Shown: positions 15,862 through 24,149, numbered from the stretch's first letter. The stretch is 27,692 nt of DNA from Hungatella sp. UBA4396 (GCA_002389905.1 DGRE01000048.1:1-27692); one strand, 5' to 3'. Program-made: numbers and translations. Notes: generated by a model from the letters alone, not told the origin.

Positions 15862-17187
15862 TTGATTAGGGAAAACAGAATTACAGAAGGTGTAATTTGG
15901 AAAGAAATCCTTTATTTCTTCTTTCCTATTGTGGTAAGCGCCTTCTTTCAGCACTTTTATACCATTGTGGATGCCATTATTGTAGGGCAGAATTTAGGTG
16001 ATGCTGCATTTTCCGCTGTAGGCGGCTCTGCGTCAAAGATAAGTGTGATGCTAATTAACTTTTTCGTTGGTGTATCCAGCGGCATTACCTCCTATACCTC
16101 AAGGTTTTATGGTGAGAGGAATATGAATGCAGTGAAACAAGTGGTTTATAACGGAAGTGTTTTTTTCGTTGTTTTTGGTATTGTGCTGGCAGTTTTCGGT
16201 TTTATCTTTTCTGAAGGTTTATTGACAGCAATGAATACGCCTGCGGAAACAATGGGCTATGCCAATACCTATCTTCGCACTTTTTTGTGCGGCCTTGTAT
16301 TTTGTATCATGTATAACGCTTTTTCAGGCGTGTTGAGGGCAATGGGAGACTCTAAGACTCCTTTGTATGTACTTATGTTCTGCAGTGCTGCCAATATTAT
16401 TCTTGATCTCTTGTTTGTAGTTGTTTTTAAATGGGGAGTATTTGGTGTAGCGTTTGCCACACTTCTTGCTCAGGCAGCAAGTGTAATCGTATTGGGAAGG
16501 CTGCTGTATAAGCGGCTGCCTGCGGGAAAGCATAAATTGCACATAGAGGGAAAGGTCATAGGAGATATATGCAGAATAGGCATCCCTGCGGGACTGCAAA
16601 GCATTATGTATAGCCTTTCCAACATTTTTATACTGAGCACCATTAATGGCTTTGGATATTTAGTGGTTACAGCCTGGGTAGCTTATACGAAGATTGACAG
16701 TATTGTTGAAATTTTTGTCTCTTCTCTGGCAAACACAGTCATTACTTTTGTTGGACAGAATCTGGGTGCGGGTAAATTTGACAGAGTGAAACAGTCCATA
16801 AAACAGATTATTTTAATAAGCTATATGATTACAACCATTTTAGTTCTTGTATTTATGTTGTTTCGAATTTCCCTTCTTGAGTTGTTTACAGATACTGCAG
16901 AGGTCACTCATTTAGGAGCAAGTTTCATATTTATTATTATGCCTATGTATCTGCTGGGAATTCCCCATCAAATGTTCGCACAGGCGCTGAGAGGTCTTGG
17001 GAAATCCATTGCTCCCATGCTCATTACATTGGTGGGAATTGTGGGAATCCGCATTATCTGGGTTTATTTTATTTTTCCTCTTAATCCTGCCATTCACTTT
17101 TTGGCAATTTGCTATCCCATAAGCTCTCTTATCATGACAATTATATTCAGCTTTTATTACATACACGAAATAAAAAAGTATAAATAA
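15862..17187 (+). CDS. MATE-family efflux transporter
   Basis: Polytopic membrane protein of the MATE family (441 residues from this start), about 12 hydrophobic helices. MATE proteins export drugs or metabolites using Na+ or H+ gradients. Typical early segments are FFPIVVSAFFQHFYTIVDA and IIVGQNLGDAAFSAVGGSAS, and the second half repeats the pattern around LANTVITFVGQNLGAG. I chose the TTG at 15862 because AGAAGGAG lies at the right distance; the GTG at 15808 would add 18 residues of non-family sequence. Base composition is unlike its neighbours: two 60-base stretches (16381-16440 and 16681-16740) contain 21 and 22 G+C, against 36 in 15601-15660. That suggests acquisition by transfer, although hydrophobic codons also favour T. 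Substrate unknown. Confidence 0.88.
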   Translation: MIRENRITEGVIWKEILYFFFPIVVSAFFQHFYTIVDAIIVGQNLGDAAFSAVGGSASKISVMLINFFVGVSSGITSYTSRFYGERNMNAVKQVVYNGSVFFVVFGIVLAVFGFIFSEGLLTAMNTPAETMGYANTYLRTFLCGLVFCIMYNAFSGVLRAMGDSKTPLYVLMFCSAANIILDLLFVVVFKWGVFGVAFATLLAQAASVIVLGRLLYKRLPAGKHKLHIEGKVIGDICRIGIPAGLQSIMYSLSNIFILSTINGFGYLVVTAWVAYTKIDSIVEIFVSSLANTVITFVGQNLGAGKFDRVKQSIKQIILISYMITTILVLVFMLFRISLLELFTDTAEVTHLGASFIFIIMPMYLLGIPHQMFAQALRGLGKSIAPMLITLVGIVGIRIIWVYFIFPLNPAIHFLAICYPISSLIMTIIFSFYYIHEIKKYK

Positions 17188-17235
17188 GAGGCCAAAAGCC
17201 AGGGTTATACCGCTATGGATTAAACATGTCATTTG

Positions 17236-17244
17236 TGCTATACT
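17236..17244 (+). promoter_or_regulatory. Probable extended -10 promoter for nucleotidyltransferase
   Basis: TGCTATACT forms an extended -10 element about 90 bases before the chosen start. No good -35 box is seen. The overlapping ATTTGTGCTA (17231-17240) read on the other strand is TAGCACAAAT, close to the AraC-type repeats at 24191 and 24212. Confidence 0.4.
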
Positions 17245-17333
17245 GGTACAAGATGCGTTCCTATTACCGGATAGCCGGAGATTTTCATAAGCTATCCTAT
17301 AAAACAGATAAAACAGACAGGGAGAAAGGTGCT

Positions 17334-18257
17334 ATGAGAGAAACATCATTAGTGATTATGGCAGCAGGAATCGGCAGCAGGTTTGGAGGAGGAATTAAGC
17401 AGTTAGAGGCCGTAGGTCCGGGAGGCGAGATCATTATGGATTATTCCATTTATGACGCCCTGGCAGCAGGCTTTGACAAGATTGTGTTCATTATCAGAAG
17501 AGACTTGGAGCAGGACTTTAAGGAAGTCATAGGAAAGAGAATTGAAAAAGCTGCCAAGGTGGAATACGCCTATCAGGAGCTTGATGACCTTCCCAAAGGC
17601 TATGAAAAACCGGCTGAACGGACAAAGCCATGGGGAACAGGCCAGGCAATTCTCAGTGCCAAGAATTTGATTCACGAGCCGTTTCTGGTCATTAACGCAG
17701 ATGATTATTATGGAAAAGAAGGCTTTGTAAAGCTTCATGAATATCTGGTAAATGAGATGGACCTTACAGCCAGACCTTATGATATTTGCATGGGAGGCTT
17801 TATCCTGGGAAATACCTTAAGCGAAAACGGCGGAGTTACCCGTGGAGTGTGCTGGGTGGATGAGTCCGGAATATTAAAAAATGTGACAGAGACTTATGAG
17901 CTTAAAAAAGAGGGAGATATGGCTAAAGGGCGTGATGATGCCGGAAATGAAGTGGCAATTCCCCTGACCCAGAATGTGTCCATGAACATGTGGGGCTTAT
18001 CCCCTGCCTTTTTGGAAGAGCTGGAACGGGGATTTCCGGAGTTTTTGGACAGTGTAAAGGAAGGGGATTTAAAGGCAGAATACCTCCTTCCCAGAATCAT
18101 CGACCAGCAGGTTCATTCCCAAAAGGCACAGGTCAAGGTACTGGAGACAAAAGATAAATGGTTCGGCGTTACCTACAGGGAGGATAAGCCGGCTGTAGCT
18201 TCCGCCATTCGAAAGCTGGTTGCAGATGGTCTGTATCCGGAAAAATTGTTTCCTTAA
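17334..18257 (+). CDS. Sugar-phosphate nucleotidyltransferase (first copy)
   Basis: Nucleotidyltransferase of the NTP-transferase (GT-A-like) fold, 307 residues from this start; such enzymes join a sugar 1-phosphate to a nucleotide. The N-terminal loop VIMAAGIGSRFGGGIKQ (residues 7-23) is the nucleotide-binding signature with the catalytic Arg and Lys. NADDYYG at 121-127 carries the metal-binding Asp. The ATG at 17334 follows GGGAGAAAGGTG; the frame opens 36 codons earlier, but that part is not family-like. It is homologous along its length to the protein at 24278-25207, sharing for example YQELDDLPKGY and KPWGTG. It stands alone, with a hypothetical gene behind it. The sugar and nucleotide are not known; UTP with a hexose or HexNAc phosphate is the natural guess. 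Confidence 0.83.
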   Translation: MRETSLVIMAAGIGSRFGGGIKQLEAVGPGGEIIMDYSIYDALAAGFDKIVFIIRRDLEQDFKEVIGKRIEKAAKVEYAYQELDDLPKGYEKPAERTKPWGTGQAILSAKNLIHEPFLVINADDYYGKEGFVKLHEYLVNEMDLTARPYDICMGGFILGNTLSENGGVTRGVCWVDESGILKNVTETYELKKEGDMAKGRDDAGNEVAIPLTQNVSMNMWGLSPAFLEELERGFPEFLDSVKEGDLKAEYLLPRIIDQQVHSQKAQVKVLETKDKWFGVTYREDKPAVASAIRKLVADGLYPEKLFP

Positions 18258-18336
18258 GGGAAAATGAAAGAAAGACCTGCACTCTTTCCCCCCTCCTCTG
18301 CATAAGATAGTTGTGTATAAGCAGAAGCAGGGAGTG

Positions 18337-19128
18337 ATGAGAACGGTGCCAGGTAACAAAGACTATACTTATGGAGACAGGTTTCGGAAACTGGAGCCAT
18401 ACATGCTTTACGGTGACAGAAACGCTGCAAATAATCCCAGAGAAAAAGAAGAAGTCATTGCAGCAGATTTGGAATATTTGCAGGGGATGTATCCGGGACA
18501 TATAAAACGCCTGCAGGAATATGTGGTTTCTGCCTGTGACCATCTGGATTACAAAAACAGTCCCATGTATGATGAATTTCCTGACCGTATTTTAATTAAC
18601 CAGGTATGTGATTCCATATGCAGACAAATACATGAAGACGGCCTCCTGACAGATGAGACTGTAACGGAAGCTGACAATATGATTCAGGCAGCCATGGAGA
18701 AGAGGTCGTCTCCTGATGATTGGGAATTGGATGAGACAGATGCAGAGGCTAAGGCAGAAAATGATATTCTGGCTCAGCAGCAGTCTTCCCCCTTGGGGCC
18801 TTCCGGCTACAGGCCGCCTCAGAACAGACCGCCTCATGGAGGTCCGCCGCCTGGACCGCGTCCGCCTCACGGAGGCCGCCCGCCCAGACCGCCTCATGGA
18901 GGCCCGCCGCCTTGGGGACCGCCTCCGGGGCCCAGACCGCCTCATGGAGGCCCGCCGCCTTGGGGACCGCCTCCGGGGCCCAGACCACCTCATGGGGGCC
19001 CGCCGCCTTGGGGACCGCCTCCAGGGCACAGGCCACCCTCCAATGACAACTGGCTCAGCGGCATCATCTCTGTACTTCTTCTCAATGAAATGCACCGCAG
19101 ACGGTGCCGCAGCGGACGATGCAGGTAA
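18337..19128 (+). CDS. Hypothetical protein with Pro/Gly/His-rich tandem repeats
   Basis: I do not know a function for this protein (263 residues from the ATG at 18337, preceded by AGGGAGTG; a GTG at 18313 is also in frame). Residues 1-135 are a compact-looking, acidic, helical part with TYGDRFRKLEPYMLYGDR, an Asn/Glu-rich helix and SPMYDEFPDRILINQ. Residues from about 150 on are Pro/Gly/His/Arg-rich. Three 16-residue units starting PPHGGPPPWGPPPG occupy 185-232, after degenerate copies. The C-terminus is a hydrophobic helix (NWLSGIISVLLLNEM) followed by a basic Arg/Cys tail, HRRRCRSGRCR. No signal peptide is seen. Repeats like these are found in adhesive or self-associating proteins; that is analogy only. 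A terminator follows. Confidence 0.7.
   Translation: MRTVPGNKDYTYGDRFRKLEPYMLYGDRNAANNPREKEEVIAADLEYLQGMYPGHIKRLQEYVVSACDHLDYKNSPMYDEFPDRILINQVCDSICRQIHEDGLLTDETVTEADNMIQAAMEKRSSPDDWELDETDAEAKAENDILAQQQSSPLGPSGYRPPQNRPPHGGPPPGPRPPHGGRPPRPPHGGPPPWGPPPGPRPPHGGPPPWGPPPGPRPPHGGPPPWGPPPGHRPPSNDNWLSGIISVLLLNEMHRRRCRSGRCR
18889..19032 (+). repeat. Three tandem 48-bp repeats in coding sequence
   Basis: Units at 18889-18936, 18937-18984 and 18985-19032. The first two are identical and the third differs at several positions. Each encodes 16 residues in frame, and shorter degenerate copies precede them from about 18829. Identity at the DNA level, including third codon positions, indicates recent duplication by slippage or unequal exchange. 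Confidence 0.93.
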
Positions 19129-19150
19129 AAACGGAAAATTTTACGGAAAA

Positions 19151-19183
19151 AGCAGTCATCCAATCCCGGATGGCTGTTTTTTA
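19151..19183 (+). terminator. Terminator after the repeat protein gene
   Basis: An 11-bp stem, AGCAGTCATCC with GGATGGCTGTT (two G-U pairs) and a six-base loop, runs directly into a T run. Confidence 0.82.
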
Positions 19184-19241
19184 TTGGAAAAGTAAATAAT
19201 CCCCTATATAGGACATTAACGAATGTTTAAGAAAGTTTTCA

Positions 19242-19270
19242 TTGTAGTTTTGACCATTATTGTATAAAAT
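19242..19270 (+). promoter_or_regulatory. Possible promoter for the 825-residue protein
   Basis: TTGTAG, a 17-base spacer and TAAAAT. The -35 box is a poor match, so this is tentative. An overlapping TATAAA at 19263 is an alternative -10. Confidence 0.35.
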
Positions 19271-19306
19271 AAAAAAGAAAACGTGTGAAAATAGAGGAAA
19301 TCCGGT

Positions 19307-21784
19307 ATGAATCGAATGATGAAAAAAGTTGGGATATTATCTGCGGTTTTTATTGCGGCAATCGCAGTTTATTTTATGTGGGAACAAAAGAGCGAAGAGA
19401 AGAACAATGCCATGGTATACACCTCCATGGAGGAAGCGTCTCTTCCAGTCGTATATACAGAGATGTACGGAAAAAAGATGAATCTTCTTCACGGCTATAC
19501 CCAGGACATGAAGCAGGCTGTTACCAGGGAAGCCCTTGCCGTGCTTTCAGAGGACGGCTCCATGGACATTAGCGTATCCGGTTACGGCAACAGTCTTCAA
19601 GGCATTGAATATGAGGTCAGAAGCCTGGATTTAAGCCGTCTGGTGGAACGTACTTCCGTAGCTGAGTGGAAACAGGAAGAGGGTGAGATCAGTGTCAGAC
19701 TCCCTATCCAGAATCTTCTGAAAAAGGATAAGGAGTATCTTCTCGTTTTGACCCTGGACACCTCTGACAAGGGAAAGCTGTTTTACTACACCCGGATCAT
19801 GTGGACCGACAACACCAATGCAAAAGAAATGATTGATTTTGCATTGAATTTTACCACCAGAACCTTTGATTATGACCAGGCCAGGGAATTGACCACGTAT
19901 CTGGAAACCAGCGCTTCAGAGGACAACAGCTCCCTGGGATACGTGTCTATCCGCTCCAGCTTCTCCCAGCTTACCTGGGCGGGGCTTGATATGAAGCCTG
20001 AAGGAGAGATCAGGGCAACATTAAAGGATTTAAACGGCATCATGTGTACTGTGCAACTGAAATATAATGTATCCAGAGCCCTTGAAGATGGATCTTCGGA
20101 GCTTTATGAAGCTGAGGACAATTTCACTATGAAGTGGGATAGCCGCCGTATTTACCTCATGGACTTTGAACGGAATACCAATCAGGTGTTTTCCGGTCAG
20201 AAGGAGCTGTTTTCCGGAAAAAGGATCATGCTGGGCATAGCAGGCAATGATCAGATACGGATGGCAAAAAGCCCTTCAGGCAACAATCTGGCCTATGTGG
20301 TGAGCCGGGATTTGTGGACCTTTGACCAGAACAGCGGCCACGGAATCAAGGTGTTTTCCTTCCGCAGCGGGGAAGATGACGGACTTCGCAGCAATTATGA
20401 CCAGCATGACATTAAGGTGTTGTCGGTCAGCGACAACGGAGATGTGGATTTTCTGGTCTACGGATATATGAACCGGGGCATCCATGAGGGAAGCATGGGA
20501 ATTGCCATGTATCAGTATAAAAGTGAAAACAATGCCATTGAAGAACGTTTTTTCAGCCCTGTGACCTTGCCCTTTGAGATGTTAAAGGAGGATATCAGCA
20601 GTCTTGCCCATTTGGGAACCAACGGAATGCTGTATCTGATGGCCGATCAGGCTGTTTACGGAATCGATTTAAACAGCAATGAATATATGGTTCTGGCGGA
20701 TTCCCTCATAGAAGGCGGCTACGCGGTCAGCAGCACAGAGCGCCACTTTGCCTGGCAGGAGGGCAGGGGTCTTTACGGCTCCGGAGCCATTCACTTCATG
20801 GACCTGGACACGGGAGTGAAACGGGATATCAGCGGAGGCGAAGGCAACCTTTACCGGCCTCTTGGATTTGTGGGAGATGATTTTATTTACGGAATCGCCC
20901 GGGAAGGGGATATGTGGGTTCAGAACGAAAGGCCAAAGGATGCCCCCATGTACCGGATCGAAATTGTGGATCAGGCAGGGAAGCTGGTCAAGGAATATGA
21001 GCAGGAAAATGTATACATTTCAGATGTATCCGTGGAAGAAGGCCGAATCCATCTGACACAGGTGGTAAAGACCGGAGAACAGTCCTATATGCCCTCCAGG
21101 CCGGATACCATTGTCAGCACCCAGGAGCTTTCAGACGGAAGCTTAGAAGGTATCGGCTGGTATGCCGACCAGGACAGGAGAAAGCTGTATTTTGTCCAGT
21201 TGGAAAAAGATGTTGTAAGCCACGCAGTGAAAGTTACGGTTCCTAAAAAGGTGTCCTATGAGACCGCCGGCATTGTGGAATTAAAGGCCGGGGACAGAAC
21301 CCAGGAAGGCAGGTTTTATGCCTACGGAGGAGGCCACTATCTGGGAAGCAGCCGGGACTTTACGGACGCCCTGGAGCTGGCTTATGAAAAAATGGGAATC
21401 GTGACGGATCACACCCAGGAGGTGTTGTGGAACCGGGTAAACCGTCCGCCTTCCCGCAATATAAAAGAACCTTTAAAAGCTGCAGCCCCATTTGTAAACA
21501 GCCTGGAGGGATTTTCCGGAAACAGATCCTACGGGGAAGGTGTCCTTTTGATGGATGCCAGAGGCTGTACATTGAATCAGGTGTTGTACTTTATCGGCCG
21601 TGGCTGCCCAGTGGCCGCCTATACCGGCCAGGGTGGTTACGTGCTGATCTCAGGCTATGATCAATACAATGTAACCATTTACAATCCTGAAACAGGAGAC
21701 AGCCAGAAAATGGGCTTAAATGACGCCGCTGCTCACTTTGCAGGCATTGGAAATGACTTTGTCTGCGGGGTGTTTATGGAATAA
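19307..21784 (+). CDS. Large anchored extracytoplasmic protein with degenerate C39-like C-terminal domain
   Basis: Unrecognised protein of 825 residues. A short basic start and one hydrophobic segment (about 7-24, VGILSAVFIAAIAVYFMW) anchor it, with the rest probably outside the membrane. Residues 40-300 are beta-rich. Residues about 305-640 show repeated strand patterns (for example SPSGNNLAYVVS, DQAVYGIDLN, GAIHFMDLDTG) that look like beta-propeller blades. The last 75 residues resemble a papain-like C39-type peptidase end: GCTLNQVLYFIGRGCPVAAY, then GGYVLISGYD and IYNPETG. There the expected His before the VxxxGYD strand is Tyr778 and the expected Asp is Asn793, so peptidase activity is doubtful. 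C754 might be the remnant nucleophile. The ATG follows AGAGGAAA. murA lies 109 bases downstream with its own promoter. Domain calls are by eye. Confidence 0.65.
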   Translation: MNRMMKKVGILSAVFIAAIAVYFMWEQKSEEKNNAMVYTSMEEASLPVVYTEMYGKKMNLLHGYTQDMKQAVTREALAVLSEDGSMDISVSGYGNSLQGIEYEVRSLDLSRLVERTSVAEWKQEEGEISVRLPIQNLLKKDKEYLLVLTLDTSDKGKLFYYTRIMWTDNTNAKEMIDFALNFTTRTFDYDQARELTTYLETSASEDNSSLGYVSIRSSFSQLTWAGLDMKPEGEIRATLKDLNGIMCTVQLKYNVSRALEDGSSELYEAEDNFTMKWDSRRIYLMDFERNTNQVFSGQKELFSGKRIMLGIAGNDQIRMAKSPSGNNLAYVVSRDLWTFDQNSGHGIKVFSFRSGEDDGLRSNYDQHDIKVLSVSDNGDVDFLVYGYMNRGIHEGSMGIAMYQYKSENNAIEERFFSPVTLPFEMLKEDISSLAHLGTNGMLYLMADQAVYGIDLNSNEYMVLADSLIEGGYAVSSTERHFAWQEGRGLYGSGAIHFMDLDTGVKRDISGGEGNLYRPLGFVGDDFIYGIAREGDMWVQNERPKDAPMYRIEIVDQAGKLVKEYEQENVYISDVSVEEGRIHLTQVVKTGEQSYMPSRPDTIVSTQELSDGSLEGIGWYADQDRRKLYFVQLEKDVVSHAVKVTVPKKVSYETAGIVELKAGDRTQEGRFYAYGGGHYLGSSRDFTDALELAYEKMGIVTDHTQEVLWNRVNRPPSRNIKEPLKAAAPFVNSLEGFSGNRSYGEGVLLMDARGCTLNQVLYFIGRGCPVAAYTGQGGYVLISGYDQYNVTIYNPETGDSQKMGLNDAAAHFAGIGNDFVCGVFME

Positions 21785-21798
21785 GAAAATGCATTCTC

Positions 21799-21826
21799 TT
21801 TACAAATTCACAGGATATGTTATAAT
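21799..21826 (+). promoter_or_regulatory. Promoter of murA
   Basis: TTTACA, a 16-base spacer and a perfect TATAAT (21821-21826), with TG one base before it (extended -10). The leader to the start codon is about 60 bases. Confidence 0.75.
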
Positions 21827-21893
21827 CATAAAAGACTAACGATTAAAACTTAAGAAAATTGTAAATAGATAACAGAGTGATCAGAGGTGTGAA

Positions 21894-23186
21894 ATGGAGC
21901 AGTATATTATGAAAGGCGGCAATCCCCTGGTAGGTGAAGTTACCATCGGAGGAGCCAAAAATGCGGCTTTGGGAATCCTGGCAGCAGCCATCATGACAGA
22001 CGAAGATGTCCTGATTGATAACCTGCCGGATGTGAGAGATATAAATGTGTTGCTGGAAGCCATTGAGGAAATCGGCGCAGAAGTGGAACGGATTGACAGG
22101 CATACGGTCCGGATCAACGGAAAGACCATTCGGGAGGTTGCAGTAGATGACGAATACATCCGCAAAATAAGAGCCTCCTATTATTTCATCGGAGCCATGC
22201 TTGGCAAATATAAAAGCGCCCAGGTTCCTCTTCCCGGCGGCTGCAACATCGGCAGCAGGCCCATTGACCAGCATTTAAAGGGATTTCGTGCCCTTGGCGC
22301 TGACGTAAAGATCGAGCGCGGAGCAGTGATTGCTCATGCCATTGATCTGGTAGCCAGCCATATTTATCTGGATGTAGTCAGCGTAGGAGCCACCATCAAC
22401 GTCATGATGGCAGCAACCCTTGCCGAAGGCCAGACCATTTTGGAAAACGTAGCAAAAGAACCTCATGTAGTTGACGTAGCCAACTTTTTAAACAGCATGG
22501 GTGCCAATATTAAAGGAGCCGGAACGGATACCATCAGGATAAAGGGAGTCAGAAAGCTCCATGGAACCGAGTATTCCATTATTCCGGATCAGATCGAAGC
22601 AGGTACCTTTATGTGCGCTGCCGCCATCACCAGAGGCGATGTGATGGTTAAAAATGTCATCCCCAAGCACTTAGAGGCTATTTCTGCCAAGCTTTTGGAG
22701 ATGGGATGTGAAGTAGCTGAATTTGACGACGCAGTCCGGGTGGTGGGGAAATCTGCTCAAAGACACACCGACATCAAAACCCTCCCCTACCCTGGATTCC
22801 CTACGGATATGCAGCCTCAGATGGCTGTGACCCTGGCTCTCGCAAACGGAACCAGTGTGGTCACAGAGAGTATTTTTGAAAACCGCTTCCGCTATGTGGA
22901 TGAACTGTCCCGCATGGGAGCCAATGTAAAGGTGGAAGGAAATGTAGCTGTCATTGACGGCGTAAAAGGCCTGACGGGAGCTGCTGTCAATGCCCCTGAC
23001 CTTCGGGCCGGTGCGGCTCTGGTTATTGCCGGTCTGGCTGCAGACGGATATACAGTTGTAGATGAAATCGGATACATACAGCGAGGCTATGAATGCTTTG
23101 AAGAGAAGCTTCAGGGCCTTGGAGCCATGATTGAAAAAGTGGACTCAGATAAGGATGCAAAAAAATTTAAATTAAAAGTCGGATAG
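21894..23186 (+). CDS. murA: UDP-N-acetylglucosamine 1-carboxyvinyltransferase
   Basis: First committed enzyme of peptidoglycan synthesis; it transfers enolpyruvate from phosphoenolpyruvate to UDP-GlcNAc in the cytoplasm. 430 residues, normal for MurA. The catalytic cysteine is C117 in PLPGGCNIGSRPIDQH, so the enzyme belongs to the usual fosfomycin-sensitive type by residue. K22 (GGAKNAALG) and R93 (KIRASYYF) match the known substrate-binding residues. The two-domain inside-out barrel is supported by repeated motifs and PYPGFPTDMQPQM. The ATG follows AGAGGTGTG. It has its own promoter and a terminator overlapping its stop codon. Many Firmicutes have two MurA paralogues, so this may be MurAA or MurAB; UDP-GlcNAc links it loosely to the sugar nucleotide genes downstream. 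Confidence 0.95.
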   Translation: MEQYIMKGGNPLVGEVTIGGAKNAALGILAAAIMTDEDVLIDNLPDVRDINVLLEAIEEIGAEVERIDRHTVRINGKTIREVAVDDEYIRKIRASYYFIGAMLGKYKSAQVPLPGGCNIGSRPIDQHLKGFRALGADVKIERGAVIAHAIDLVASHIYLDVVSVGATINVMMAATLAEGQTILENVAKEPHVVDVANFLNSMGANIKGAGTDTIRIKGVRKLHGTEYSIIPDQIEAGTFMCAAAITRGDVMVKNVIPKHLEAISAKLLEMGCEVAEFDDAVRVVGKSAQRHTDIKTLPYPGFPTDMQPQMAVTLALANGTSVVTESIFENRFRYVDELSRMGANVKVEGNVAVIDGVKGLTGAAVNAPDLRAGAALVIAGLAADGYTVVDEIGYIQRGYECFEEKLQGLGAMIEKVDSDKDAKKFKLKVG

Positions 23187-23207
23187 GCGGGAGATTCCTG
23201 CCTTTTT
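23185..23207 (+). terminator. Terminator of murA
   Basis: Stem AGGCGGGA and TCCTGCCT with a three-base loop, followed by five T residues. It begins within the murA stop codon. Confidence 0.8.
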
Positions 23208-23220
23208 CCTATTTGAAAAA

Positions 23221-24129
23221 TCAGGGCTCATCCAGCTGTTTTTCCGACAGGGACCGGATGGAGACGGCATATTCTGATGGTGTCATCCCGGTCAGCTTTT
23301 TAAACTGCCTGGAGAAGTAATGAACGGAGTTGTAGCCTAAGCGGTCTGCAATTTCAGTGAAATTAAGCTGGTTGTTACGGATCAGCTGCTTGGCTGCATC
23401 TATTTTCATGCGGGTAAAGAAATCAATGACCCCGCAGCCGTGGGCATTGCGGAATATTTTCTGGAGCTGGGACCGCCCGGTTAAGTTATCCCTGCATATG
23501 GTTTCAATGGTGAGCTGTTCTCCAAGGTGCTCCTCCATATACCGGACGATGCGGTTGTAGGCGTCTCCATGTCTGGAGCTGTCTGTAACCCGTCCAGTGG
23601 GAATCTGCTCAGGGCCTGAAAAATATCTGCGGTAAAGGTGGATGATCAGCTCTTCTAAATAATTTCTGATCAACTGCTCCGCCCCAAAGGCTGAGGAAGG
23701 CTGCTTCCGGACCAGTTCCTCCTGGTAGGGATCGTCCAGCCTCCCGGAAAATGCATTCCGGGTTTCTATGATAATTTGGGCCAGCAGGGCTGTTTCCGTC
23801 TCCTGGACGGACAGGACTTCCCCTTCAAATGCCCGCATAAAGGGAGAATTGCATTCAAAGCTCACCACCACCAGATTAGGGGCAACAGTCCCGTTGGTCA
23901 GTATGGTGTGAAATTCTCCCGGTTTGTGGAAGATGATATTTCCCCGTTTTAAAGGGATTTTCCTGTCTCCTGCCATCACATCGATGACTCCTTTGTCCAC
24001 GCAGACAAATTCCCAGAAGTCATGGCTTTCCCCCGGAAAGGAAAAGTCACTCATATATTCGAAATAGTGGATGGTCACGATTTTTTTAATAACAGCAGAA
24101 GAACGGAGTAAAGTACTTTTATAGGCCAT
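23221..24129 (-). CDS. AraC-family transcriptional regulator
   Basis: Regulator of 302 residues. The N-terminal part (about 20-110) is a cupin-like sensor domain: SHDFWEFVCVDKGVIDV, then LKRGNIIFHKPGEFHTI. The C-terminal 100 residues form the two-helix-turn-helix AraC domain, with MKIDAAKQLIRNNQLNFTEI and ADRLGYNSVHYFSRQFKKLTG, the family signature. The start is the ATG whose ribosome site AAAGGAG is perfectly placed; the frame is open 30 codons further, but those are not family-like. It is divergent from the nucleotidyltransferase-kinase-GalE operon, the classic arrangement for a local activator, and tandem repeats fit its binding site in the shared gap. The ligand would be an amino sugar or a derivative, which is inference. 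It is closely related to the partial AraC gene at the right edge. Confidence 0.88.
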   Translation of the reverse strand: MAYKSTLLRSSAVIKKIVTIHYFEYMSDFSFPGESHDFWEFVCVDKGVIDVMAGDRKIPLKRGNIIFHKPGEFHTILTNGTVAPNLVVVSFECNSPFMRAFEGEVLSVQETETALLAQIIIETRNAFSGRLDDPYQEELVRKQPSSAFGAEQLIRNYLEELIIHLYRRYFSGPEQIPTGRVTDSSRHGDAYNRIVRYMEEHLGEQLTIETICRDNLTGRSQLQKIFRNAHGCGVIDFFTRMKIDAAKQLIRNNQLNFTEIADRLGYNSVHYFSRQFKKLTGMTPSEYAVSIRSLSEKQLDEP

Positions 24130-24149
24130 GGAAATCTCCTTTCGGTGAC

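Noticed and set aside
18258..18300. Possible terminator after the first nucleotidyltransferase gene
   Set aside because: GGGAAA and TTTCCC could pair only across a long loop and no T run follows.
18889..19032. Possible CRISPR array
   Set aside because: The 48-bp units are directly adjacent with no spacers and encode in-frame protein repeats.
18592..19095. Long antisense frame (167 codons) and other overlapping frames across the repeat region
   Set aside because: It is a by-product of the GC-rich 48-bp repeats; it has no ribosome site and gives low-complexity Arg/Pro/Ser sequence.
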